Shown here one piece after another: positions 22,759 through 35,110 of a stretch of 64,000 nucleotides of DNA. The stretch is from the NCBI GenBank assembly GCA_949128115.1, contig CASBRS010000001.1, positions 119,001 to 183,000 on the forward strand, in the 5' to 3' direction. The translations under genes and the position numbers were made by a program. Every line of letters starts with the position of its first letter. Position 1 is the stretch's first letter. Source of the DNA: Anaspis maculata. Its lineage: Eukaryota; Arthropoda; Insecta; Coleoptera; Scraptiidae. Under the pieces are notes generated by a model that had not been told where the DNA came from, did no database searches, and saw only the letters and a program-made list of their open reading frames with translations.

Positions 22759-24380
22759 TAGTCCAGTCAAATTAAGCAAAAATCGGGCCAAACCGGAAAT
22801 AAATTCGGAAGTTGACAAAATTTGGTGTATCAATGCAGAATTCAACGTAGAATAACATACTGAAATTCCCGAAAATTTGAAGGCTTGGATTTTTTTTTAG
22901 GACCAATAAAAGAGCACCATCCTTGAAAGTTTTCGATTTTTTCTGAATAACTTGTAAACTATTACCTTTAGAACACCAATACTCGCAAGGCAAATGTAGC
23001 CCGTTGAATTCTCAAGAGATCAGTACTAAACTCATTACTTTCTGATCAATAGCCTTTGAGATACAGCGTCTGCCGGAACGCAGTGAAAATCGCTCAAAAA
23101 TTATTTCCGAATTTTACGTAACAATTTGCATAGTGTCAGTTCACGGGTTGTAACGTGGACAGCAAATGTGCGAATTTCAATCTGTTTTACGTGTTTGGAA
23201 AGCCAATTCAACATTCGGTATCACACTTTTGTCTAGAAGTCGCCAATTTCAAAATAGTACTTTTCCTCGACCTTTGAAATCGATACTTGATGTCCCGAAG
23301 AATCCCCAAAAATCGATTTTTTTTATACCATGCCATTTGCCTAATTTTCTAAGTAGGGCAAAGCCATCCAGGGAATATATGAAGAATTGAATACCAAAAA
23401 AATAACATGTAACGGGATATTTTTCCCAGTGATGGTTCCTGAGTTATATGGATTGAAAGACTACAACGATCTATTTGTAAGAAAGATAGGTAGTTCGGAC
23501 ACTAACTGCTGAATACTGTACGGACCTTGCATTTGATGATGCAAAATGCCACTTAGCAGACGTATTGAATATACTTATGTACTTTCCACGTCTGCCAAGT
23601 GACATCTTACACCTCAAATGCAAGGTCCGTACAGTATTCAGCAGTTAGTGTCGGACCACTCAGTTTTTTGTCCAAATAGGTCGTTTTAGTCTTTCAACTC
23701 ATAAAACTCTGGAACCATTACTGGAAAAATATTCCGGAACATGTTGTTTTTTTGGTATTCAATTCTTCATTTATTCCCTGAATGGTTTTGCTCTACTTGA
23801 AAAATTGGGCAAATGGCATGCTATGAAAAAAATCGATTTTTGAGGATTCTTCAGGTAATCAAGTATCAATTTCAGAGGTCGAGGAAAAGTACCATTTTGG
23901 AGTTGGCGACTTCTAGACAAAAGTGTGATACCGAAGGTTGAATTGGCTTTCCAAAAATGTGAAACACAATAAAATCCGCACATCTGCTGTCCACGTTACA
24001 GCCCCTGAACTGACATTATGCAAATTGTTACGCAAAATCCGGAAATAAATTTTGAGTAATTTTCACTGCGTCTTAGCAGACGCTGTATCTCAGAGACTAT
24101 TGACCATAGAGCAATAAATTTAGTACTGATCTCTTGAGAATTTAACGGGCTACATTTGCTTTGGTGGTATTTGTGTTCTAAAAGTGATAGTTCACAAGTT
24201 ATTCAGAAAAAACCGAAAATTTCCAAGGATGGCGCTCTTTTATTGGCCCTAGAAAAAAAGCCAAGCCTTGGAATTTTCGGGAATTTCAGTATGTTATTCC
24301 ACGTTAAATTCCGCATCGATCCACCAAATTTTGTCAACTTCCGAATTTATTTCCGGTTAAAACCTATTTTGACTGGACTA
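22759..24380. mobile_element. Long-palindrome non-autonomous DNA element (MITE/foldback type), 1622 bp
   Basis: It starts TAGTCCAGTCAAA and ends with the reverse complement, TTTGACTGGACTA, and sits in a satellite unit. The flanking ATA (22756-22758 and 24381-24383) looks like a 3-bp target duplication of the intact unit's gtgacATAgtcg. The two halves are inverted copies of about 800 bp around a centre near 23572. They have visible divergence, and the first 20 bp or so inside the tips are unlike each other. No transposase is encoded; short ORFs at 22772-22993, 23166-23390, 23771-23983 and 24156-24584 are not recognisable proteins. A 3-bp A/T target site suggests a PIF/Harbinger-like source. 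The superfamily remains open. Confidence 0.85.
23507..23651. repeat. Near-perfect inner palindrome of the DNA element
   Basis: The sequence from the ggacactaactgctgaata start (left) is repeated inverted at the right, ending near 23651, with almost no mismatch over the outer 35-40 bp. Inner bases (acttagcagacgt against acgtctgccaagt) pair with a few changes around an AT-rich centre (attgaatatacttatgtac). It is better matched than the outer arms. It may be a separate, younger palindrome nested in the element, or a region kept by arm-to-arm gene conversion. Confidence 0.8.
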
Positions 24381-27300
24381 ATAGTCGATCCGCTCGATTC
24401 TGTTCAGACAAGGAACAATCTCAAAATATTTTCGCGACAATTGACGGAGGCTCTGGAGAAGATGACTGTGTCAGACAACACTGGGTCTTTGAGAGAGCCT
24501 CCGGAACCATCAAATAGAAAACGGCGGATGGATTATTCCCGAAGCCAAAAAAATCGGTTCTTTTCAGAACCAAAAATCATATGACACAAAGAAAATGGTC
24601 ACAAAACGAATCGAATGAGAGAGAGAGAGATCCCTAAAAATGTTAAAACTATCTTTTCCAGAATAAACACGGCCACGTGAGTGACCGAGCGTCATGTGTG
24701 AAATTTCCAGAAAGATCCAATATTTGTCCCGCCCACTACTCGGACAGACAGGTATAAATACTGGGTCAAGCCGGTTTGAAATGGCGTAGAGAAAAGTCGA
24801 TCCAGCTCTCAGCATTGTCGTTGAATATTTGAAATTGTTACAAGGTGACATAGTCGATCCGCTCGATTCTGTTCAGACAAGGAACAATCTCAAAATATTT
24901 TCGCGACAATTGACGGAGGCTCTGGAGAAGATGACTGTGTCAGACAACACTGGGTCTTTGAGAGAGCCTCCGGAACCATCAAATAAAAAACGGCGGATGG
25001 ATTAATCCCGAAGACAAAAAATTCGGTTCTTTTCAGAACCAAAAATCATATAACACAAAGAAAATGGTCACAAAACGAATCGAATGAGAGAGAGAGATCC
25101 CTAAAAATGTTAAAACTATCGTTTCCAGAATAAACACGGCCACGTGAGTGACCGAGCGTCTTGTGTGAAATTTCCAGAAAGATCCAATATTTGTCCCGCC
25201 CACTACTCGGACAGACAGGTATAACAACTGGGTCAAGCCGGTTTGAAATGGCGTAGAGAAAAGTCGATCCAGCTCTCAGCATTGTCGTTGAATATTTGAA
25301 ATTGTTACAAGGTGACATAGTCGATCCGCTCGATTCTGTTCAGACAAGGAACAATCTCAAAATATTTTCGCGACAATTGACGGAGGCTCTGGAGAAGATG
25401 ACTGTGTCAGACAACACTGGGTCTTTGAGAGAGCCTCCGGAACCATCAAATAAAAAACGGCGGATGGATTAATCCCGAAGACAAAAAATTCGGTTCTTTT
25501 CAGAACCAAAAATCATATAACACAAAGAAAATGGTCACAAAACGAATCGAATGAGAGAGAGAGATCCCTAAAAATGTTAAAACTATCGTTTCCAGAATAA
25601 ACACGGCCACGTGAGTGACCGAGCGTCATGTGTGAAATTTCCAGAAAGATCCAATATTTGTCCCGCCCACTACTCGGACAGACAGGTATAAATACTGGGT
25701 CAAGCCGGTTTGAAATGGCGTAGAGAAAAGTCGATCCAGCTCTCAGCATTGTCGTTGAATATTTGAAATTGTTACAAGGTGACATAGTCGATCCGCTCGA
25801 TTCTGTTCAGACAAGGAACAATCTCAAAATATTTTCGCGACAATTGACGGAGGCTCTGGAGAAGATGACTGTGTCAGACAACACTGGGTCTTTGAGAGAG
25901 CCTCCGGAACCATCAAATAAAAAACGGCGGATGGATTAATCCCGAAGACAAAAAATTCGGTTCTTTTCAGAACCAAAAATCATATAACACAAAGAAAATG
26001 GTCACAAAACGAATCGAATGAGAGAGAGAGATCCCTAAAAATGTTAAAACTATCGTTTCCAGAATAAACACGGCCACGTGAGTGACCGAGCGTCTTGTGT
26101 GAAATTTCCAGAAAGATCCAATATTTGTCCCGCCCACTACTCGGACAGACAGGTATAAATACTGGGTCAAGCCGGTTTGAAATGGCGTAGAGAAAAGTCG
26201 ATCCAGCTCTCAGCATTGTCGTTGAATATTTGAAATTGTTACAAGGTGACATAGTCGATCCGCTCGATTCTGTTCAGACAAGAAACAATCTCAAAATATT
26301 TTCGCGACAATTGACGGAGGCTCTGGAGAAGATGACTGTGTCAGACAACACTGGGTCTTTGAGAGAGCCTCCGGAACCATCAAATAAAAAACGGCGGACG
26401 GATTAATCCCGAATCCAAAAAAATCGGTTCTTTTCAGAACCAAAAATCATATAACACAAAGAAAATGGTCACAAAACGATTCGAATGAGAGAGAGAGAGA
26501 GATCCCTAAAAATGTAAAAACCATCGTTTCCAGAATAAACACGGCCACGTGAGTGACCGAGCGTCTTGTGTAAAATTTCCAGAAAGATCCAATATTTGTC
26601 CCGCCCACTACTCGGACAGACAGGTATAAATACTGGGTCAAGCCGGTTTGAAATGGCGTAGAGAAAAGTCGATCCAGCTCTCAGCATTGTCGTTGAATAT
26701 TTGAAATTGTTACAAGGTGACATAGTCGATCCGCTCGATTCTGTTCAGACAAGAAACAATCTCAAAATATTTTCGCGACAATTGACGGAGGCTCTGGAGA
26801 AGATGACTGTGTCAGACAACACTGGGTCTTTGAGAGAGCCTCCGGAACCATCAAATAAAAAACGGCGGACGGATTAATCCCGAAGCCAAAAAAATCGGTT
26901 CTTTTCAGAACCAAAAATCATATAACACAAAGAAAATGGTCACAAAACGATTCGAATGAGAGAGAGAGAGAGAGATCCCTAAAAATGTAAAAACCATCGT
27001 TTCCAGAATAAACACGGCCACGTGAGTGACCGAGCGTCTTGTGTGAAAATTCCAGAAAGATCCAATAATTGTCACGCCCACTACTCGGACAGACAGGTAT
27101 AAATACTTGGTCAAGCCGGTTTGAAATGGCGTAGAGAAAAGTCGATCCAGCTCTCAGCATTGTCGTTGAATATTTGAAATTGTTACAAGGTGACATAGTC
27201 GATCCGCTCGATTCTGTTCAGACAAGGAACAATCTCAAAATATTTTCGCGACAATTGACGGAGGCTCTGGAGAAGATGACTGTGTCAGACAACACTGGGT

Positions 27301-30300
27301 CTTTGAGAGAGCCTCCGGAACCATCAAATAAAAAACGGCGGATGGATTAATCCCGAAGACAAAAAATTCGGTTCTTTTCAGAACCAAAAATCATATAACA
27401 CAAAGAAAATGGTCACAAAACGAATCGAATGAGAGAGAGAGATCCCTAAAAATGTTAAAACTATCGTTTCCAGAATAAACACGGCCACGTGAGTGACCGA
27501 GCGTCTTGTGTGAAATTTCCAGAAAGATCCAATATTTGTCCCGCCCACTACTCGGACAGACAGGTATAAATACTGGGTCAAGCCGGTTTGAAATGGCGTA
27601 GAGAAAAGTCGATCCAGCTCTCAGCATTGTCGTTGAATATTTGAAATTGTTACAAGGTGACATAGTCGATCCGCTCGATTCTGTTCAGACAAGAAACAAT
27701 CTCAAAATATTTTCGCGACAATTGACGGAGGCTCTGGAGAAGATGACTGTGTCAGACAACACTGGGTCTTTGAGAGAGCCTCCGGAACCATCAAATAAAA
27801 AACGGCGGACGGATTAATCCCGAAGCCAAAAAAATCGGTTCTTTTCAGAACCAAAAATCATATAACACAAAGAAAATGGTCACAAAACGATTCGAATGAG
27901 AGAGAGAGAGAGATCCCTAAAAATGTAAAAACCATCGTTTCCAGAATAAACACGGCCACGTGAGTGACCGAGCGTCTTGTGTGAAAATTCCAGAAAGATC
28001 CAATAATTGTCACGCCCACTACTCGGACAGACAGGTATAAATACTTGGTCAAGCCGGTTTGAAATGGCGTAGAGAAAAGTCGATCCAGCTCTCAGCATTG
28101 TCGTTGAATATTTGAAATTGTTACAAGGTGACATAGTCGATTCGCTCGATTCTGTTCAGACAAGAAACAATCTCAAAATATTTTCGCGACAATTGACGGA
28201 GGCTCTGGAGAAGATGACTGTGTCAGACAACACTGGGTCTTTGAGAGAGCCTCCGGAACCATCAAATAAAAAACGGCGGACGGATTAATCCCGAAGCCAA
28301 AAAAATCGGTTCTTTTCAGAACCAAAAATCATATAACACAAAGAAAATGGTCACAAAACGATTCGAATGAGAGAGAGAGAGAGATCCCTAAAAATGTAAA
28401 AACCATCGTTTCCAGAATAAACACGGCCACGTGAGTGACCGAGCGTCTTGTGTGAAAATTCCAGAAAGATCCAATAATTGTCACGCCCACTACTCGGACA
28501 GACAGGTATAAATACTTGGTCAAGCCGGTTTGAAATGGCGTAGAGAAAAGTCGATCCAGCTCTCAGCATTGTCGTTGAATATTTGAAATTGTTACAAGGT
28601 GACATAGTCGATTCGCTCGATTCTGTTCAGACAAGAAACAATCTCAAAATATTTTCGCGACAATTGACGGAGGCTCTGGAGAAGATGACTGTGTCAGACA
28701 ACACTGGGTCTTTGAGAGAGCCTCCGGAACCATCAAATAAAAAACGGCGGACGGATTAATCCCGAAGCCAAAAAAATCGGTTCTTTTCAGAACCAAAAAT
28801 CATATAACACAAAGAAAATGGTCACAAAACGATTCGAATGAGAGAGAGAGAGAGATCCCTAAAAATGTAAAAACCATCGTTTCCAGAATAAACACGGCCA
28901 CGTGAGTGACCGAGCGTCTTGTGTGAAATTTCCAGAAAGATCCAATATTTGTCCCGCCCACTACTCGGACAGACAGGTATAAATACTGGGTCAAGCCGGT
29001 TTGAAATGGCGTAGAGAAAAGTCGATCCAGCTCTCAGCATTGTCGTTGAATATTTGAAATTGTTACAAGGTGACATAGTCGATTCGCTCGATTCTGTTCA
29101 GACAAGAAACAATCTCAAAATATTTTCGCGACAATTGACGGAGGCTCTGGAGAAGATGACTGTGTCAGACAACACTGGGTCTTTGAGAGAGCCTCCGGAA
29201 CCATCAAATAAAAAACGGCGGACGGATTAATCCCGAAGCCAAAAAAATCGGTTCTTTTCAGAACCAAAAATCATATAACACAAAGAAAATGGTCACAAAA
29301 CGATTCGAATGAGAGAGAGAGAGAGATCCCTAAAAATGTAAAAACCATCGTTTCCAGAATAAACACGGCCACGTGAGTGACCGAGCGTCTTGTGTGAAAA
29401 TTCCAGAAAGATCCAATAATTGTCACGCCCACTACTCGGACAGACAGGTATAAATACTTGGTCAAGCCGGTTTGAAATGGCGTAGAGAAAAGTCGATCCA
29501 GCTCTCAGCATTGTCGTTGAATATTTGAAATTGTTACAAGGTGACATAGTCGATCCGCTCGATTCTGTTCAGACAAGGAACAATCTCAAAATATTTTCGC
29601 GACAATTGACGGAGGCTCTGGAGAAGATGACTGTGTCAGACAACACTGGGTCTTTGAGAGAGCCTCCGGAACCATCAAATAAAAAACGGCGGATGGATTA
29701 ATCCCGAAGACAAAAAATTCGGTTCTTTTCAGAACCAAAAATCATATAACACAAAGAAAATGGTCACAAAACGATTCGAATGAGAGAGAGAGAGAGATCC
29801 CTAAAAATGTAAAAACCATCGTTTCCAGAATAAACACGGCCACGTGAGTGACCGAGCGTCTTGTGTGAAAATTCCAGAAAGATCCAATAATTGTCACGCC
29901 CACTACTCGGACAGACAGGTATAAATACTTGGTCAAGCCGGTTTGAAATGGCGTAGAGAAAAGTCGATCCAGCTCTCAGCATTGTCGTTGAATATTTGAA
30001 ATTGTTACAAGGTGACATAGTCGATCCGCTCGATTCTGTTCAGACAAGAAACAATCTCAAAATATTTTCGCGACAATTGACGGAGGCTCTGGAGAAGATG
30101 ACTGTGTCAGACAACACTGGGTCTTTGAGAGAGCCTCCGGAACCATCAAATAAAAAACGGCGGACGGATTAATCCCGAATCCAAAAAAATCGGTTCTTTT
30201 CAGAACCAAAAATCATACAACACAAAGAAAATGGTCACAAAACGATTCGAATGAGAGAGAGAGAGAGATCCCTAAAAATGTAAAAACCATCGTTTCCAGA

Positions 30301-31159
30301 ATAAACACGGCCACGTGAGTGACCGAGCGTCTTGTGTGAAAATTCCAGAAAGATCCAATAATTGTCACGCCCACTACTCGGACAGACAGGTATAAATACT
30401 TGGTCAAGCCGGTTTGAAATGGCGTAGAGAAAAGTCGATCCAGCTCTCAGCATTGTCGTTGAATATTTGAAATTGTTACAAGGTGACATAGTCGATCCGC
30501 TCGATTCTGTTCAGACAAGAAACAATCTCAAAATATTTTCGCGACAATTGACGGAGGCTCTGGAGAAGATGACTGTGTCAGACAACACTGGGTCTTTGAG
30601 AGAGCCTCCGGAACCATCAAATAAAAAACGGCGGACGGATTAATCCCGAAGCCAAAAAAATCGGTTCTTTTCAGAACCAAAAATCATATAACACAAAGAA
30701 AATGGTCACAAAACGATTCGAATGAGAGAGAGAGAGAGATCCCTAAAAATGTAAAAACCATCGTTTCCAGAATAAACACGGCCACGTGAGTGACCGAGCG
30801 TCTTGTGTGAAAATTCCAGAAAGATCCAATAATTGTCACGCCCACTACTCGGACAGACAGGTATAAATACTTGGTCAAGCCGGTTTGAAATGGCGTAGAG
30901 AAACGTCGATCCAGCTCTCAGCATTGTCGTTGAATATTTGAAATTGTTACAAGGTGACATAGTCGATCCGCTCGATTCTGTTCAGACAAGGAACAATCTC
31001 AAAATATTTTCGCGACAATTGACGGAGGCTCTGGAGAAGATGACTGTGTCAGACAACACTGGGTCTTTGAGAGAGCCTCCGGAACCATCAAATAAAAAAC
31101 GGCGGATGGATTAATCCCGAAGACAAAAAATTCGGTTCTTTTCAGAACCAAAAATCATA

Positions 31160-34100
31160 TAACACAAAGAAAATGGTCACAAAACGAATCGAATGAGAGA
31201 GAGAGATCCCTAAAAATGTTAAAACTATCGTTCCCAGAATAAACACGACCACGTGAGTGACCGAGCGTCTTGTGTGAAATTTCCAGAAAGATCCAATATT
31301 TGTCCCGCCCACTACTCGGACAGACAGGTATAAATACTTGGTCAAGCCGGTTTGAAATGGCGTAGAGAAAAGTCGATTCAGCTCTCAGCATTGTCGTTGA
31401 ATATTTGAAATTGTTACAAGGTGACATAGTCGATCCGCTCGATTCTGTTCAGACAAGGAACAATCTCAAAATATTTTCGCGACAATTGACGGAGGCTCTG
31501 GAGAAGATGACTGTGTCAGACAACACTGGGTCTTTGAGAGAGCCTCCGGAACCATCAAATAAAAAACGGCGGATGGATTAATCCCGAAGACAAAAAATTC
31601 GGTTCTTTTCAGAACCAAAAATCATATAACACAAAGAAAATGGTCACAAAACGAATCGAATGAGAGAGAGAGATCCCTAAAAATGTTAAAACTATCGTTT
31701 CCAGAATAAACACGGCCACGTGAGTGACCGAGCGTCTTGTGTGAAATTTCCAGAAAGATCCAATATTTGTCCCGCCCACTACTCGGACAGACAGGTATAA
31801 ATACTGGGTCAAGCCGGTTTGAAATGGCGTAGAGAAAAGTCGATCCAGCTCTCAGCATTGTCGTTGAATATTTGAAATTGTTACAAGGTGACATAGTCGA
31901 CCCGCTCGATTCTGTTCAGACAAGAAACAATCTCAAAATATTTTCGCGACAATTGACGGAGGCTCTGGAGAAGATGACTGTGTCAGACAACACTGGGTCT
32001 TTGAGAGCCTCCGGAACCATCAAATAAAAAACGGCGGACGGATTAATCCCGAAGCCAAAAAATTCGGTTCTTTTCAGAACCAAAAATCATATAACACAAA
32101 GAAAATGGTCACAAAACGAATCGAATGAGAGAGAGAGAGATCCCTAAAAATGTAAAAACCATCGTTTCCAGAATAAACACGGCCACGTGAGTGACCGAGC
32201 GTCTTGTGTGAAAATTCCAGAAAGATCCAATAATTGTCACGCCCACTACTCGGACAGACAGGTATAAATACTGGGTCAAGCCGGTTTGAAATGGCGTAGA
32301 GAAAAGTCGATCCAGCTCTCAGCATTGTCGTTGAATATTTGAAATTGTTACAAGGTGACATAGTCGATCCGCTCGATTCTGTTCAGACAAGGAACAATCT
32401 CAAAATATTTTCGCGACAATTGACGGAGGCTCTGGAGAAGATGACTGTGTCAGACAACACTGGGTCTTTGAGAGAGCCTCCGGAACCATCAAATAAAAAA
32501 CGGCGGACGGATTAATCCCGAATCCAAAAAAATCGGTTCTTTTCAGAACCAAAAATCATACAACACAAAGAAAATGGTCACAAAACGATTCGAATGAGAG
32601 AGAGAGAGAGATCCCTAAAAATGTAAAAACCATCGTTTCCAGAATAAACACGGCCACGTGAGTGACCGAGCGTCTTGTGTGAAAATTCCAGAAAGATCCA
32701 ATAATTGTCACGCCCACTACTCGGACAGACAGGTATAAATACTGGGTCAAGCCGGTTTGAAATGGCGTAGAGAAAAGTCGATCCAGCTCTCAGCATTGTC
32801 GTTGAATATTTGAAATTGTTACAAGGTGACATAGTCGATCCGCTCGATTCTGTTCAGACAAGGAACAATCTCAAAATATTTTCGCGACAATTGACGGAGG
32901 CTCTGGAGAAGATGACTGTGTCAGACAACACTGGGTCTTTGAGAGAGCCTCCGGAACCATCAAATAAAAAACGGCGGACGGATTAATCCCGAATCCAAAA
33001 AAATCGGTTCTTTTCAGAACCAAAAATCATACAACACAAAGAAAATGGTCACAAAACGATTCGAATGAGAGAGAGAGAGAGATCCCTAAAAATGTAAAAA
33101 CCATCGTTTCCAGAATAAACACGGCCACGTGAGTGACCGAGCGTCTTGTGTGAAATTTCCAGAAAGATCCAATATTTGTCCCGCCCACTACTCGGACAGA
33201 CAGGTATAAATACTGGGTCAAGCCGGTTTGAAATGGCGTAGAGAAAAGTCGATCCAGCTCTCAGCATTGTCGTTGAATATTTGAAATTGTTACAAGGTGA
33301 CATAGTCGATCCGCTCGATTCTGTTCAGACAAGGAACAATCTCAAAATATTTTCGCGACAATTGACGGAGGCTCTGGAGAAGATGACTGTGTCAGACAAC
33401 ACTGGGTCTTTGAGAGAGCCTCCGGAACCATCAAATAGAAAACGGCGGATGGATTATTCCCGAAGCCAAAAAATTCGGTTCTTTTCAGAACCAAAAATCA
33501 TATAACACAAAGAAAATGGTCACAAAACGAATCGAATGAGAGAGAGAGAGATCCCTAAAAATGTAAAAACCATCGTTTCCAGAATAAACACGGCCACGTG
33601 AGTGACCGAGCGTCTTGTGTGAAAATTCCAGAAAGATCCAATAATTGTCACGCCCACTACTCGGACAGACAGGTATAAATACTTGGTCAAGCCGGTTTGA
33701 AATGGCGTAGAGAAAAGTCGATCCAGCTCTCAGCATTGTCGTTGAATATTTGAAATTGTTACAAGGTGACATAGTCGATCCGCTCGATTCTGTTCAGACA
33801 AGGAACAATCTCAAAATATTTTCGCGACAATTGACGGAGGCTCTGGAGAAGATGACTGTGTCAGACAACACTGGGTCTTTGAGAGAGCCTCCGGAACCAT
33901 CAAATAAAAAACGGCGGACGGAATAATCCCGAAGCCAAAAAAATCGGTTCTTTTCAGAACCAAAAATCATATAACACAAAGAAAATGGTCACAAAACGAA
34001 TCGAATGAGAGAGAGAGATCCCTAAAAATGTTAAAACTATCGTTCCCAGAATAAACACGACCACGTGAGTGACCGAGCGTCTTGTGTGAAATTTCCAGAA

Positions 34101-35110
34101 AGATCCAATATTTGTCCCGCCCACTACTCGGACAGACAGGTATAAATACTTGGTCAAGCCGGTTTGAAATGGCGTAGAGAAAAGTCGATTCAGCTCTCAG
34201 CATTGTCGTTGAATATTTGAAATTGTTACAAGGTGACATAGTCGATCCGCTCGATTCTGTTCAGACAAGGAACAATCTCAAAATATTTTCGCGACAATTG
34301 ACGGAGGCTCTGGAGAAGATGACTGTGTCAGACAACACTGGGTCTTTGAGAGAGCCTCCGGAACCATCAAATAAAAAACGGCGGATGGATTAATCCCGAA
34401 GACAAAAAATTCGGTTCTTTTCAGAACCAAAAATCATATAACACAAAGAAAATGGTCACAAAACGAATCGAATGAGAGAGAGAGATCCCTAAAAATGTTA
34501 AAACTATCGTTTCCAGAATAAACACGGCCACGTGAGTGACCGAGCGTCTTGTGTGAAATTTCCAGAAAGATCCAATATTTGTCCCGCCCACTACTCGGAC
34601 AGACAGGTATAAATACTGGGTCAAGCCGGTTTGAAATGGCGTAGAGAAAAGTCGATCCAGCTCTCAGCATTGTCGTTGAATATTTGAAATTGTTACAAGG
34701 TGACATAGTCGACCCGCTCGATTCTGTTCAGACAAGAAACAATCTCAAAATATTTTCGCGACAATTGACGGAGGCTCTGGAGAAGATGACTGTGTCAGAC
34801 AACACTGGGTCTTTGAGAGCCTCCGGAACCATCAAATAAAAAACGGCGGACGGATTAATCCCGAAGCCAAAAAATTCGGTTCTTTTCAGAACCAAAAATC
34901 ATATAACACAAAGAAAATGGTCACAAAACGAATCGAATGAGAGAGAGAGAGATCCCTAAAAATGTAAAAACCATCGTTTCCAGAATAAACACGGCCACGT
35001 GAGTGACCGAGCGTCTTGTGTGAAAATTCCAGAAAGATCCAATAATTGTCACGCCCACTACTCGGACAGACAGGTATAAATACTTGGTCAAGCCGGTTTG
35101 AAATGGCGTA
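31160..35110 (+). repeat. Six-monomer-offset duplication (2812 bp)
   Basis: Units with hairpins 31134, 31601, 32066 and 32535 pair with 33946, 34413, 34878 and 35347, a constant offset of 2812 bp. Both copies share cgttCccag with cacgAcc near 31231/34043, gtcgaCccg near 31900/34712, and a 2-bp deletion in ttgagagcctcc near 32001/34813. That deletion shifts the small-ORF frame. One difference is tactGgg at 32271 against tactTgg at 35083. Confidence 0.85.

Noticed and set aside
22772..24584. ORFs inside the palindromic element as a transposase
   Set aside because: All are 70-142 codons, mirror each other through the inverted arms, and show no catalytic motif. The one at 24156-24584 simply runs on into satellite.
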